Position numbers and translations under genes: made by a program. From Streptomyces dengpaensis (GTDB taxonomy: Bacteria; Actinomycetota; Actinomycetes; Streptomycetales; Streptomycetaceae), in assembly GCF_002946835.1 (NCBI RefSeq), contig NZ_CP026652.1, forward strand, positions 1,860,001-1,924,000: 64,000 nucleotides of DNA. The letters run 5' to 3'. Numbering within the stretch: position 1 is the first letter of the stretch; every line of letters starts with the position of its first letter. This document shows, piece by piece, positions 52,416 through 64,000 of the stretch. The notes beneath the pieces are model-generated. The model did no database searches, was not told the origin of the DNA, and saw only the letters and a list, made by a program, of their open reading frames with translations.

Positions 52416-53057
52416 ATGGCTTCCTCCTCACCCCCCGCTCTGCCTGATAAGCACCTCGCGGCCAGCGTGGCTCGGCTCGCTCTGCGTTACCGGGGCCACT
52501 TCTCCGCGGGAACCATCCAGCGCGTCATCACCGACTCGTACGAGCGTCTCGCCGAGCACGCCCACGTCCGTACCCACCTCGTGGTACTGACCGAGCATCT
52601 GACGAAAGACCGGCTCGACGCCCTCGCGCACATCCAGGGCGCGCCAGGCGTCGGACTTCCGCGCGTGCTGTTCGTATGCACCCACAACGCCGGGCCCTCC
52701 CAGATGGCCGCCGCCCTTCTCGCCCACCGGGCCCACGGCCATGTGGTCGTCTCCTCCGCGGGCACGCATCCCGCCGTCGAGGTCGAGTCGGCTGTCCGGC
52801 AGGTGCTGGCCGAGGTCGGTGTCGACCTGAGCAAGGCCGCCTTCCCCAAGCCGCTGACCGACGAGGTGGTCCGGGCCGCCGACATCGTCATCACCATGGG
52901 CTGCGGCGACGCCTGCCCCGTCGTACCAGGGCGCCGCCGCTACCTGGACTGGCCCATTGCCGACCCCGTGGGCGCCCCGATCGACGTCGTACGCGGCATC
53001 CGCGACGAGATCGACGCCCACATCACCGAACTGCTCGCCTCCCTGCCGAGCACCTGA
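52416..53057 (+). CDS. Arsenate reductase-like phosphatase-fold protein with degenerate P-loop
   Basis: 213 residues: an N-terminal three-helix bundle (about 12-66, KHLAASVARLALRYRGHFSAGTIQRVITDSYERL) joined to a low-molecular-weight phosphatase/ArsC domain. The P-loop reads FVCTHNAGPSQMA: the nucleophile Cys88 is kept, but the arginine of CX5R is Pro94 (codon CCC). The second motif MGCGDACPVVPG and the later DWPIADP are intact. Without the arginine, oxyanion binding should be badly impaired, so this may be a non-catalytic binding or regulatory subunit, or a decaying paralogue of the next gene. ATG 52416 has AAGGGGG upstream. Confidence 0.8.
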   Translation: MASSSPPALPDKHLAASVARLALRYRGHFSAGTIQRVITDSYERLAEHAHVRTHLVVLTEHLTKDRLDALAHIQGAPGVGLPRVLFVCTHNAGPSQMAAALLAHRAHGHVVVSSAGTHPAVEVESAVRQVLAEVGVDLSKAAFPKPLTDEVVRAADIVITMGCGDACPVVPGRRRYLDWPIADPVGAPIDVVRGIRDEIDAHITELLASLPST

Positions 53058-53110
53058 CCCCGTACCCGATCCCGCACCTCCTGCTTGATCCACCGACGAA
53101 GGAAGAACCG

Positions 53111-53530
53111 ATGCCCTCGACCCCGCTCGCCTCCGTGCTGTTCGTCTGCGTCCACAACGCCGGGCGTTCGCAGATGGCCGCCGGATTCCTGAACCACCTC
53201 GCGGGCGACCGGATCGAGGTCCGCTCCGCCGGCTCGATCCCGGGCGACCAGGTCAACCCGGCCGCGGTCGAGGCGATGAAGGAGGTCGGCGTCGACATCT
53301 CCGACCAGCAGCCGAAGATCCTCACCACCGAGGCCGTCCAGGCGTCCGACTACGTCATCACCATGGGCTGCGGCGACGCCTGCCCGATCTTCCCGGGCAA
53401 GAAGTACCTCGACTGGGCCCTGGAAGACCCGGCCGGCAAGGGTGTCGAGTCCGTCCGCCCCATCCGGGATGAGATCCAGACCCGCATCGAGGCCCTGATC
53501 GCCGAGATCGACGCCCAGCAAGAGGCGTGA
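53111..53530 (+). CDS. arsC: Arsenate reductase (low-molecular-weight phosphatase family)
   Basis: 139-residue enzyme reducing arsenate to arsenite, in actinobacteria usually with mycothiol or thioredoxin. Complete P-loop FVCVHNAGRSQMA (Cys13, Arg19), MGCGDACPIFPG (Cys87, Cys91) and DWALEDPAG with the general-acid Asp. ATG 53111 follows GGAAGAA. It is 53 bases after the degenerate paralogue in the same operon. No arsenite efflux gene (arsB/acr3) is found beside it, so arsenite export must be encoded elsewhere. Confidence 0.9.
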   Translation: MPSTPLASVLFVCVHNAGRSQMAAGFLNHLAGDRIEVRSAGSIPGDQVNPAAVEAMKEVGVDISDQQPKILTTEAVQASDYVITMGCGDACPIFPGKKYLDWALEDPAGKGVESVRPIRDEIQTRIEALIAEIDAQQEA

Positions 53531-53768
53531 CCTCCGTGGGCCGGACCTGATGGCGAACATGCGAGCCCTGACGGAGCGCTTCGGCGCGGAGATGCCGGCT
53601 TTACGCGCGAGAATGCGGGGCGGCTTTGAAGGTCCGGTCGCCGCTGTCCCTGACTGCGGCCGGGAATGCCGCCCCGCCGGAATCAATCAACGGCCCCCGC
53701 CGCGCGCGAGAGCACTACACCGCAAGCATTCGTTACGCACAATGAAGAAGATCAATCCGCAAGGAAGA

Positions 53769-55271
53769 TCAACCCGCGCTCGTACAACTCCCTCCATTCA
53801 GCGTGAAGTCGTTCGGAACCGAGTTCTCGTCATGCCAGTAGCCGACGAAGCCGACGGCGAAGGAGCCGTCGGCGGAGACGGACCTGTCGTAGTCGGGGGC
53901 GGTCACGGTCACCCGGGAGTCGTGCTGGACGTGGTCGCCGTCCCACAACCGGCGGATGCTCTGGCCATCACGGAAGGTCCAGTCGAGCTGCCAGCTGTCG
54001 ATGGCCTTGGCGGAGGTGACGCTGACGGTGGCCTGGAAGCCGTCCGGCCACTCGTCGACGATCCTGTACGTCACCCTGCAGGTCGGGGGCGCGCTCTTCG
54101 TGGGCTTGGGGTCGGGCTCCGGGGCGGCGGGCTTCTCGGTGGCGGGAGCCGAGGACGAGGACCTGCCCCGGGGTTTCGTCTCGGGCTTGGTCGTGGGTCT
54201 GCTGGTCGTCTCTTCCGGCTCGGGCGACACCAGCGAGCCCTCGGCGCGCGCGGTGGCCGAGGGGGGCGGAACGACCGGGTCCGCCACGGGCTGCCGGTCC
54301 GCCGAGTCTCCGCGTGCGGAGTCACCGTCGCTCTTGGCGTCGCCGAAGGGCATCAGCGAGACCGTGAGCGCCAGCGCCGAGACGACAACGGCGCTGACCA
54401 GGAGGCCGGTTCGGCCGAACCGGGGCACGGCCGCCTTGCCCTCGGCGAGGCCCGTGTCCACGGTCGCGTCCGTACGTCCGCCCGCGAGGCCCGCCTCCGC
54501 GGCCCGGCGCCGGCGCTCCAGATACCCGAGACCGCCCCAGCCGATCACCCCGGCCGCGAGCGCCGCGGGCAGCCCGCCACCGTGCAGCCGCAGACAGGCG
54601 GCCGCCTCCGCGCAGTCGACGCACCGGGCGAGATGCCGGGTGAGGTCCTCGGGCGTCTCGGCGCCGGGTGAGCGGGTGACCGCGTCGAGGAGCCGGGCAT
54701 AGCTGCGGCACTTGGCGTCCATCGGCGTGTCGAGGTGGTTACGATGGCACCGGGCCCTGAACAGGTCCCGCACCTGGGCGAGTTCCTCCGCCGCGGCCGC
54801 CGGGTCGAGGCCGAGCCGCCGGGCCACCGCGGGCAGCGGCAGCGCCTCGACCTCGGCCAGCCACAGCAGTGCCGCGTCCGATTCCTGCATGTCCCTGAGG
54901 CCGCGCAGCGCGAGCGGACGGCGCAGCGGCGGCCCGGTGTAGCGGGCGGCCTTCTCGGAGTTGAGCCACAGCCTGAGGTCGGGGTCGAGCCGGTGGCCCT
55001 GCCCGTGCGCCTCCCATTCGGCGGCCGTGGTCCGAACGGACGTCAGCAGCAAGGGAATCCGGGGCAGCCGGAGCGCCCTGCGCCCGGTACTCTTCGTTCC
55101 CGAGGTGGCCGCACGCGTCTCACGGATCCCGTGGGTGAACGCCTCGGTGGCCAGCTGGCCGGCCGCGGCGGAACCGGCCGTGCACAGATCGGCGTACGAC
55201 AGGACCGCGTCCCAGCACTCCGAGAACAGCGCGGCCTCGGCGGCGTCCTGGGGGGTCGGCAGCTCGGGCAT
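53769..55271 (-). CDS. Single-pass membrane protein with sigma-like N-terminus and CBM2-like exterior domain
   Basis: 500 residues in distinct parts. Residues 1-160 are helical and resemble sigma-70 regions 2 and 4 (ALFSECWDAVLSYADLCTAG...ALLWLAEVEALPLPAVARRLGLDPAAAAEELAQVRDLF). Residues about 190-235 look like an anti-sigma zinc-finger segment (HLARCVDCAEAAACLRLHGG). One membrane helix follows near 290 (LLVSAVVVSALALTVSLMPF), then a Pro/Thr/Ser/Lys linker of about 80 residues, and a C-terminal family 2 carbohydrate-binding-like domain (CRVTYRIVDEWPDGFQATVSV ... SWQLDWTF ... GSC). This suggests polysaccharide sensing outside linked to a sigma-like inside. ATG 55271 follows AGGAG. Confidence 0.75.
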   Translation of the reverse strand: MPELPTPQDAAEAALFSECWDAVLSYADLCTAGSAAAGQLATEAFTHGIRETRAATSGTKSTGRRALRLPRIPLLLTSVRTTAAEWEAHGQGHRLDPDLRLWLNSEKAARYTGPPLRRPLALRGLRDMQESDAALLWLAEVEALPLPAVARRLGLDPAAAAEELAQVRDLFRARCHRNHLDTPMDAKCRSYARLLDAVTRSPGAETPEDLTRHLARCVDCAEAAACLRLHGGGLPAALAAGVIGWGGLGYLERRRRAAEAGLAGGRTDATVDTGLAEGKAAVPRFGRTGLLVSAVVVSALALTVSLMPFGDAKSDGDSARGDSADRQPVADPVVPPPSATARAEGSLVSPEPEETTSRPTTKPETKPRGRSSSSAPATEKPAAPEPDPKPTKSAPPTCRVTYRIVDEWPDGFQATVSVTSAKAIDSWQLDWTFRDGQSIRRLWDGDHVQHDSRVTVTAPDYDRSVSADGSFAVGFVGYWHDENSVPNDFTLNGGSCTSAG

Positions 55272-55469
55272 GGCGGGCTCCTGCATCCACTGCTTTCGTA
55301 TGCAAAGTCATGCAATGCCCAACTCACCGCATTAACAAGGTAGTTGGGGTTCCGTTTCGCGACGGGCCCGAGCCTTTCACGGTTCCAACACAACTGACAA
55401 GCGGCGTCGTCAATGGATGCGGCGAGCGACCCGGCAGTGGTCCGCCGCGCGGCGAGTGGGCCGCGCGGC

Positions 55470-55544
55470 GGGTCAGCCGGATCGGGCGTTCGGCGGGTCA
55501 GCCGAGTCGGCCGCGCGGCGCATCAGCCGAGTCGGCCGCGCGGC
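55470..55544. repeat. Three 25-base tandem repeats
   Basis: Units at 55470-55494, 55495-55519 and 55520-55544, of the form GGGTCAGCCGAGTCGGCCGC plus GCGGC, with a degenerate copy before them (55449-55469). They end two bases from the stop of the radical SAM gene. Confidence 0.85.
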
Positions 55545-55546
55545 GG

Positions 55547-56866
55547 TTACGCCTTCGACGGTTCTTCCGCCGGAAGACTGTCCATGAAGGAGCTGACGGA
55601 GAAGACCGCGTTGCCCGGTCCGGGCGGGCCGTATCCGGGCGGGGAGGACAGCCCGAATTCCTCCATCGTGGCGCGATAGGCCTGGAGCAGGCGGATGTGG
55701 TACTCCAGCGGCGCGCCCTGCGGGTTGGCCTTGCCGAGCGGAGTCGTCGGCTCCGGGCACCAGGTGGTGAAGCGGGGCGTGATGCCGTGCGACATGAAGA
55801 AGCGCAGCCCCTCGGTCGTGGACGCGATGGCCTCGTCGACGGTGGTGAAGCCGAAGGGCTCGGCCATCTCCACGCCCGCCACGAAGTTGGGGATGACGTT
55901 GCGCGCGCCGAAGATCTCCGCCGAGTCCAGGATCCGCTTGTGCCACTCGTCCCGGCCGACGTACCGCTCCTTGCCCGGGCAGTACAGCTCGAACAGGCGC
56001 CGGTCCCACACCTCGTAGTTGGGGTGGTAGATCTGCACCCCGTAGTCCTTGAACCGCTGCACGTCGTCACGCGGCAGCGCCTGCGCGACGACCTTCCCGA
56101 TCCACCGTCCCGGGAACCGCTCCTCGATGGCCTTGGCATAGTGCCCGTAGAAGTCGGCCTCGTCGCGGCCCGCGACCGTCTTGGTGATCGCGCCGCCGGT
56201 GAGCGTGTAGGCGGTGGACGCCTTGGCGGTGTCGTACCGGTCGATGATCTCCAGCGCTTCGAGGACCTCCTCGACGTCCTTCACCCCGGTGTACGGGCGG
56301 CCCGCCGCCTTGTGCTGGCGCCAGTTGTGGTTGATGTCGCAGTACTGGCACTCCTCCTTGGCACCGAAGTACTGGCAGACGCGGAAGACGGTGAGGTAGA
56401 TGAGATAGCCCCACTGGATCGTCGGGGCCACCTCCATCACGGACTTCCCGTTGGAGAGCGTGTGCCGGTAGTACTCGGGCATCGGCGGCACCCCGACGTC
56501 CGAGATCCGCTTCCCGTCGAGGTAGAGCCCGAGCATGCCGTCCTCGTCGGCGGCGACGCGATACGGCGAGGCGGGATTGACGCGTACGGACACCACGGTC
56601 CGCCGCAGGTCGTACGGGCCGCCCGTGAGGATGATCTCCTCGGGCGGGCGCCGCAGCGCGGCCTCGCCCAGTTCGGGCAGGGTGCCGTGGTCGAAGGAGA
56701 AGATGAAGTACGACTTCGGCTTGACCTCACCGCTCTCGTTGTCGCTGAGGGCGGAGGCGTCGAAGGCCACACCCCCACGGAGCAGGTCCTCCTTGAAAAC
56801 GGCTTCCCTCGGCACATGCGGGAACCGCTCCATCAGATCCTCGACCAGCGCGGTACGGCTGCCCAT
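55547..56866 (-). CDS. Radical SAM protein with non-canonical CX8CX2C motif
   Basis: 439 residues. The iron-sulfur motif is CQYFGAKEECQYC (Cys164, Cys173, Cys176), i.e. CX8CX2C in place of the classic CX3CX2C, followed by DINHNWRQHK. Downstream, TLTGGAI, VVAQALPRDDVQRFKDYGVQIYHPNYEV, NVIPNFVAGVEMAEPFGFTTVDEA and TPRFTTWCPEPTTPLG look like the TIM-barrel strands of biotin-synthase-like enzymes. A 150-residue N-terminal region precedes the cluster. ATG 56866. No obvious precursor peptide or partner is adjacent, so the substrate is unknown. Confidence 0.82.
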   Translation of the reverse strand: MGSRTALVEDLMERFPHVPREAVFKEDLLRGGVAFDASALSDNESGEVKPKSYFIFSFDHGTLPELGEAALRRPPEEIILTGGPYDLRRTVVSVRVNPASPYRVAADEDGMLGLYLDGKRISDVGVPPMPEYYRHTLSNGKSVMEVAPTIQWGYLIYLTVFRVCQYFGAKEECQYCDINHNWRQHKAAGRPYTGVKDVEEVLEALEIIDRYDTAKASTAYTLTGGAITKTVAGRDEADFYGHYAKAIEERFPGRWIGKVVAQALPRDDVQRFKDYGVQIYHPNYEVWDRRLFELYCPGKERYVGRDEWHKRILDSAEIFGARNVIPNFVAGVEMAEPFGFTTVDEAIASTTEGLRFFMSHGITPRFTTWCPEPTTPLGKANPQGAPLEYHIRLLQAYRATMEEFGLSSPPGYGPPGPGNAVFSVSSFMDSLPAEEPSKA

Positions 56867-56947
56867 CGCGTATCTCCTCCCGGCTCAGACGTACGACTCC
56901 TCACGGTATGCCCCCGGCGACGGCCCCGCCGCGCCGGGTGCTGGTTA

Positions 56948-57037
56948 AGCCCGTCCGGCGTTTGAGGACGAGGCCGTCCAGGCCGAGCGGGGGTCCAGGG
57001 GCAGAGCCCCCTGGAAGGGCCTGGGGCGGAGCCCCAG
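56948..57037. repeat. Dispersed intergenic repeat, copy 2
   Basis: Core TCCGGCGTTTGAGGA at 56954-56968, then two hairpins: CCAGGGG (56995-57001)/CCCCTGG (57008-57014) and CTGGGGC (57021-57027)/GCCCCAG (57031-57037). Shares its core and part of its tail with 39192-39305. Probably terminates the hydroxyacid dehydrogenase transcript. Confidence 0.75.
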
Positions 57038-57077
57038 AAGGATGGGACGGGTAGGGGCAAAGGGGGCGAAACCCTCT

Positions 57078-58085
57078 TCACGCACCCCGCTCCAGCCCTT
57101 CCCGATCAACCCGAAACGCCAAGTCCCTCCCCGCCACCAGCCGTTCCATCTCCCCCACGACCGTCACCCCCAGCCGCGCCAGCTCGTTCCCCTGAGACCC
57201 CGCCACGTGCGGAGTAATGAAAGCGTTCGCCAGCTCATGAAGCGGCGAGTCCACCGGCAGCGGCTCAGGCTCGGTGACGTCCAGAATCGCGCTGATCCGC
57301 CCGGCCCGCAGCTCCTCGATCAGCGCGTCGTGGTCGACAAGCGCACCGCGCGCAGTGTTGATGAGGACCGACCCGGCGGGCATCAGGGCAAGTTCGCGGC
57401 GGCCGATCATGTGCCGGGTCTCAGGGGTCTGCGGGGCATGGACGGTCACGATGTCACTGCCGCCGAGCAGGTCGTCCAGCGGCAGGAGGGGAACACCCAG
57501 CGCGGCGGCCCCGGCCTCGTCGGCGTACGGGTCGGCGAGGCTCACCCTCAGGTCGAAGGGACGGAGCAGTTCGATGAGCCGCCGGCCGACACGGGAGGCC
57601 CCGACGACGCCGACACGGCGGCCGAAGTTGCCGATGCCGGGGGAGATATCCCCGTAGGGGAAGGCGCTTCGGGTGCGCAGGCGGTCGCGCTGCGCGAAGA
57701 CGTCCTTGCCGGCCAGCAGGATCATGGCGAGCGTGTACTCGGCGACGGGCAGCGCGTTGGCGCCGGCCGCCGACGACACGACGAGCCCGCGCTCCCACAC
57801 CGCGGGGCTGGTGAAGCCCTTGACGGATCCGGCGGCGTGCAGAACGGCACGGAGTTTCGGCGCCGCGTCCAGGGCGGCACCGTCCAGTGCGGGGCACCCC
57901 CAGCCGGTGATCAGGATCTCGGTCTCGGCGAGGCGGTCGCGGACGTGAGGACCGGTGAAGTCCCGCGCCACCAGCGAGGGATCGATGTCTACGAGCTCGC
58001 GCAGCCGGGCCAGGGCGTCCGGAGGGAAGATCTGCGGCACGTTCTCGGCAGTCATGGCGAACATCGCCACGGGACGCTCGGGCAA
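57078..58085 (-). CDS. D-isomer-specific 2-hydroxyacid dehydrogenase
   Basis: 335-residue NAD(P)-dependent dehydrogenase. Catalytic and cofactor motifs: VGVVGASRVGRRLIELLRPFDLRV (Rossmann), PETRHMIGRRELALMPAGSVLINTARGALVDHDALI, and FITPHVAGSQGNEL with the catalytic His. The N-terminal VAMFAMTAENVPQIFPPDAL is typical of a Streptomyces subgroup encoded near carbohydrate genes. TTG 58085 follows GGAAGG at 8 bases; GTG 58070 and ATG 58064 are alternatives. Divergent from the alditol oxidase operon; the substrate may be a sugar-derived acid (inference). Confidence 0.85.
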   Translation of the reverse strand: MPERPVAMFAMTAENVPQIFPPDALARLRELVDIDPSLVARDFTGPHVRDRLAETEILITGWGCPALDGAALDAAPKLRAVLHAAGSVKGFTSPAVWERGLVVSSAAGANALPVAEYTLAMILLAGKDVFAQRDRLRTRSAFPYGDISPGIGNFGRRVGVVGASRVGRRLIELLRPFDLRVSLADPYADEAGAAALGVPLLPLDDLLGGSDIVTVHAPQTPETRHMIGRRELALMPAGSVLINTARGALVDHDALIEELRAGRISAILDVTEPEPLPVDSPLHELANAFITPHVAGSQGNELARLGVTVVGEMERLVAGRDLAFRVDREGLERGA

Positions 58086-58093
58086 GGAGGTGA

Positions 58094-62357
<4,264 letters not shown>

Positions 62358-62428
62358 CACCCTCACGAGGACCGCGGCCGGCCGGCTCTCCAGTCGTCCG
62401 GCCACGGTGAGGGGCCGCGGACGCACGG

Positions 62429-63838
62429 TCAGCGGACCGGCAGCGTCTCCTGCAGCCAGTCGAAGACGACCTCGCAGTGCTGCTGCGGGGCCATCGGCGA
62501 GCAGTGCAGCTGCGCGCCGCTGGCCGCGGTGAGCTTCACGTAGTTCTTGGGAGACGTCAGCTTGTCGACCATCTGGCGCGGCTGCCCGGGATAGAACTGC
62601 TCGGCGTCGTAGTCCAGGACCAGCGTGGGCACCTTGATGCGCCCCACGACGTCAGTGATGTCGAGCGACTCGATGAGCTTGGCCGGGGTGTAGAAGTCCG
62701 TGAACATCCCGCCGTCCCGGGCGGCGAGCATCGCCGCCGCGGAGAACGGCTCGAACCGCTTCTTCATCGTCGCGGCATCGGTCGCGGACAGCTGAGGGAC
62801 GACCTCCTTGTTCCAGACGTTGTTCGTCTCCTCCTTGTCCGGGGTGAGGATCTCCCGGATCTCCGGAGGGAAACCCCGCCAGGGCGACAGCACCCCGGGC
62901 ATCGCCACCAGAGCGGCGATCCTGTTCTCGAAGGCCGCGGCCCGCGGCGCGAGGTCTCCCCCCATACTCAGCCCGGTCAGGGCGATCCTGCCGGTGTCCA
63001 CGTCGGAACGGGCGACCAGCCAGTCGACGAGCGGAGTCACCACCGTCTCCCAACGCGGCGTGAAGACCACGCGGTCCACGAAGAGCAGCTGCCCCTGGCC
63101 CGGTCCGTCGTACACGAGGGCGTTCCAGCCGCGCTCCAGGGCGGCCGCGACGCCGTAGGTCCACATGTCGACGTTCTGTCCGTCGCTGCCGTTGGTGAGG
63201 ATCACGGTGGGGCGTCGCGTGTTGGAGTCGTCCGGCCGGAAGAACCAGACCGGCAGCGGCGTCTTCTGGTACGGCACGTTCGCCGTCACCGGGGCCGGGT
63301 CGGACAGCTTGCAGAACGTGTCCCAGGCGCCTCGCCCGGCCTTGTACAGCTCCTCCTCGTTGCCGGGGTTGTCGGAGCCGAGGACGAAGAACAGCGCCTG
63401 GCCGTAGTACTGCGCCGCCCTCAGCGCACGGAAGCGCGTGGTCCCCGTCCCGGGCCTGCCGCCCTCGGGCGCCTTCATCAGCCGGTCACCCAGCTTCCTG
63501 AAGGTCTCGACGTACGTTTGCGCGGAGAGCCCGGCCTCGTTGATCGTGTTCACCGCGGTGAGCACCTCGCCCACTTCGGCGGCGCCCTGGCCGGACGCGC
63601 CGAGGGCGAGAAGTCCGTTGAAGTTGTACGCCGGGTCCTTGAAGAGGGTCATCACCCCGGGCGTGGCACCGCCCGCGGCGCCGGTGGCCGACGCCGTGGG
63701 ACTGGTGCTGGGCCGTCGTACGGAGGTTGTGTCCATAGGCGTACAGCCGGCTGCCAGCAAGGACCCGGCCCCGCCGACGAGCCCGCTGAGCGCCGCGCGC
63801 CGGGTGGGGCCGGCGGCGCCCTTCGATCTGTTCGTCAT
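62429..63838 (-). CDS. Exported alpha/beta hydrolase (Tat lipoprotein signal)
   Basis: 469 residues. The N-terminus TRRAALSGLVGGAGSLLAAGC has a twin-arginine motif and a lipobox cysteine at about residue 32, so the protein is probably a lipid-anchored exported enzyme. After a Ser/Thr-rich linker and a helical cap region comes the alpha/beta hydrolase fold: PTVILTNGSDG (oxyanion strand), nucleophile GLSMGGDLAPRAAAF, acid in LVLDYDAEQFYPGQ, and a likely catalytic His near QQHCEVVFDWL at the C-terminus. Resembles DUF1100/FrsA-type or dipeptidyl esterases. ATG 63838 is preferred; the frame extends to 63964. The remaining bases to 64000 hold nothing I recognise. Confidence 0.82.
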   Translation of the reverse strand: MTNRSKGAAGPTRRAALSGLVGGAGSLLAAGCTPMDTTSVRRPSTSPTASATGAAGGATPGVMTLFKDPAYNFNGLLALGASGQGAAEVGEVLTAVNTINEAGLSAQTYVETFRKLGDRLMKAPEGGRPGTGTTRFRALRAAQYYGQALFFVLGSDNPGNEEELYKAGRGAWDTFCKLSDPAPVTANVPYQKTPLPVWFFRPDDSNTRRPTVILTNGSDGQNVDMWTYGVAAALERGWNALVYDGPGQGQLLFVDRVVFTPRWETVVTPLVDWLVARSDVDTGRIALTGLSMGGDLAPRAAAFENRIAALVAMPGVLSPWRGFPPEIREILTPDKEETNNVWNKEVVPQLSATDAATMKKRFEPFSAAAMLAARDGGMFTDFYTPAKLIESLDITDVVGRIKVPTLVLDYDAEQFYPGQPRQMVDKLTSPKNYVKLTAASGAQLHCSPMAPQQHCEVVFDWLQETLPVR

Positions 63839-64000
63839 GCCAGCAGACCGTAGGAGCCCCGCCCCATGTCTCGCCCTGACCACACCGGCCATTACCCCGA
63901 ACAGCCCGCTTGCCACCCAGCGCGTCGGACCGGGGCGCGGCCCGGCCACGTCTCCGGCCGCCACCTCCTATGAGCCACCGGGCGGGGGCGGCGGCAATCG

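Noticed and set aside
53560..53700. Short plus-strand frame after arsC reading MRALTERFGAEMPALRARMRGG
   Set aside because: No ribosome site; the frame then runs antisense through the next gene.

Overview
The window reads as a piece of a Streptomyces chromosome. Base composition is very GC-rich, codon third positions are almost all G or C, GTG and TTG starts with GA-rich ribosome sites are common, and many predicted proteins have characteristic Streptomyces forms: a SARP regulator, a DUF2637 protein, a Streptomyces-type alditol oxidase, an AlkA with an Ada domain, and PucR, TrmB-LuxR and HATPase regulators. Gene content looks like an accessory arm region: catabolic cassettes, secreted hydrolases, many local regulators and several gene remnants. 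I saw no tRNA, rRNA, CRISPR array or intact mobile element.

Layout. 1-3.4 kb: the 3' part of a SARP/NB-ARC/TPR activator carrying a TTA codon, overlapped by a Sfp-type phosphopantetheinyl transferase. 3.5-10.5 kb: a complete four-carbon sugar-acid operon (L-threonate and D-erythronate dehydrogenases, isomerase, kinase, decarboxylase, MFS importer, GntR regulator) with two inverted repeats in its promoter. 10.7-18 kb: a Rieske lipoprotein, a P450 remnant, and a three-subunit xanthine dehydrogenase operon divergent from a PucR regulator. 18-22.9 kb: a TPR-like protein, then a five-gene cassette led by a WXG100-like protein and a putative type VII secretion substrate. 23-30 kb: a GntR regulator divergent from an FhuF-like ferric reductase behind an iron box, a DUF2637 membrane protein, an anti-sigma-type ATPase and a GH38 alpha-mannosidase. 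30-41.5 kb: a mixed stretch with remnants of a serine recombinase, a barstar and a tyrosine recombinase, set among a PP2C-like phosphatase, a TrmB/LuxR regulator, a DUF456 protein, an SGNH hydrolase, a PPOX protein, peptidase S51, a SUKH immunity protein, Ada-AlkA and RsgA.

41.6-46 kb: a TetR regulator, a MoxR/VWA pair and a short-chain dehydrogenase. The TetR and dehydrogenase promoters share the palindrome AAACCGATCGGTTT (three sites). 46-51.2 kb: a large secreted subtilase, a terminator, a regulator fragment and a beta-lactamase-fold serine hydrolase. 52-53.5 kb: ArsR divergent from two arsenate-reductase-type proteins, the first of which has lost the P-loop arginine. 53.8-64 kb: a membrane protein combining a sigma-like region with a CBM2-like domain, a radical SAM protein with a CX8CX2C motif, a D-2-hydroxyacid dehydrogenase divergent from an alditol oxidase/beta-galactosidase operon, and a Tat-lipoprotein alpha/beta hydrolase.

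The best candidates for something undescribed are the 19-22.6 kb secretion-linked cassette, the radical SAM protein, the sigma-like/CBM2 fusion, the 23-codon ORF ahead of rsgA (whose GTG start lies in a hairpin loop), and the barstar/peptidase deletion scar. All function calls come from reading translated sequence; no database search was run.
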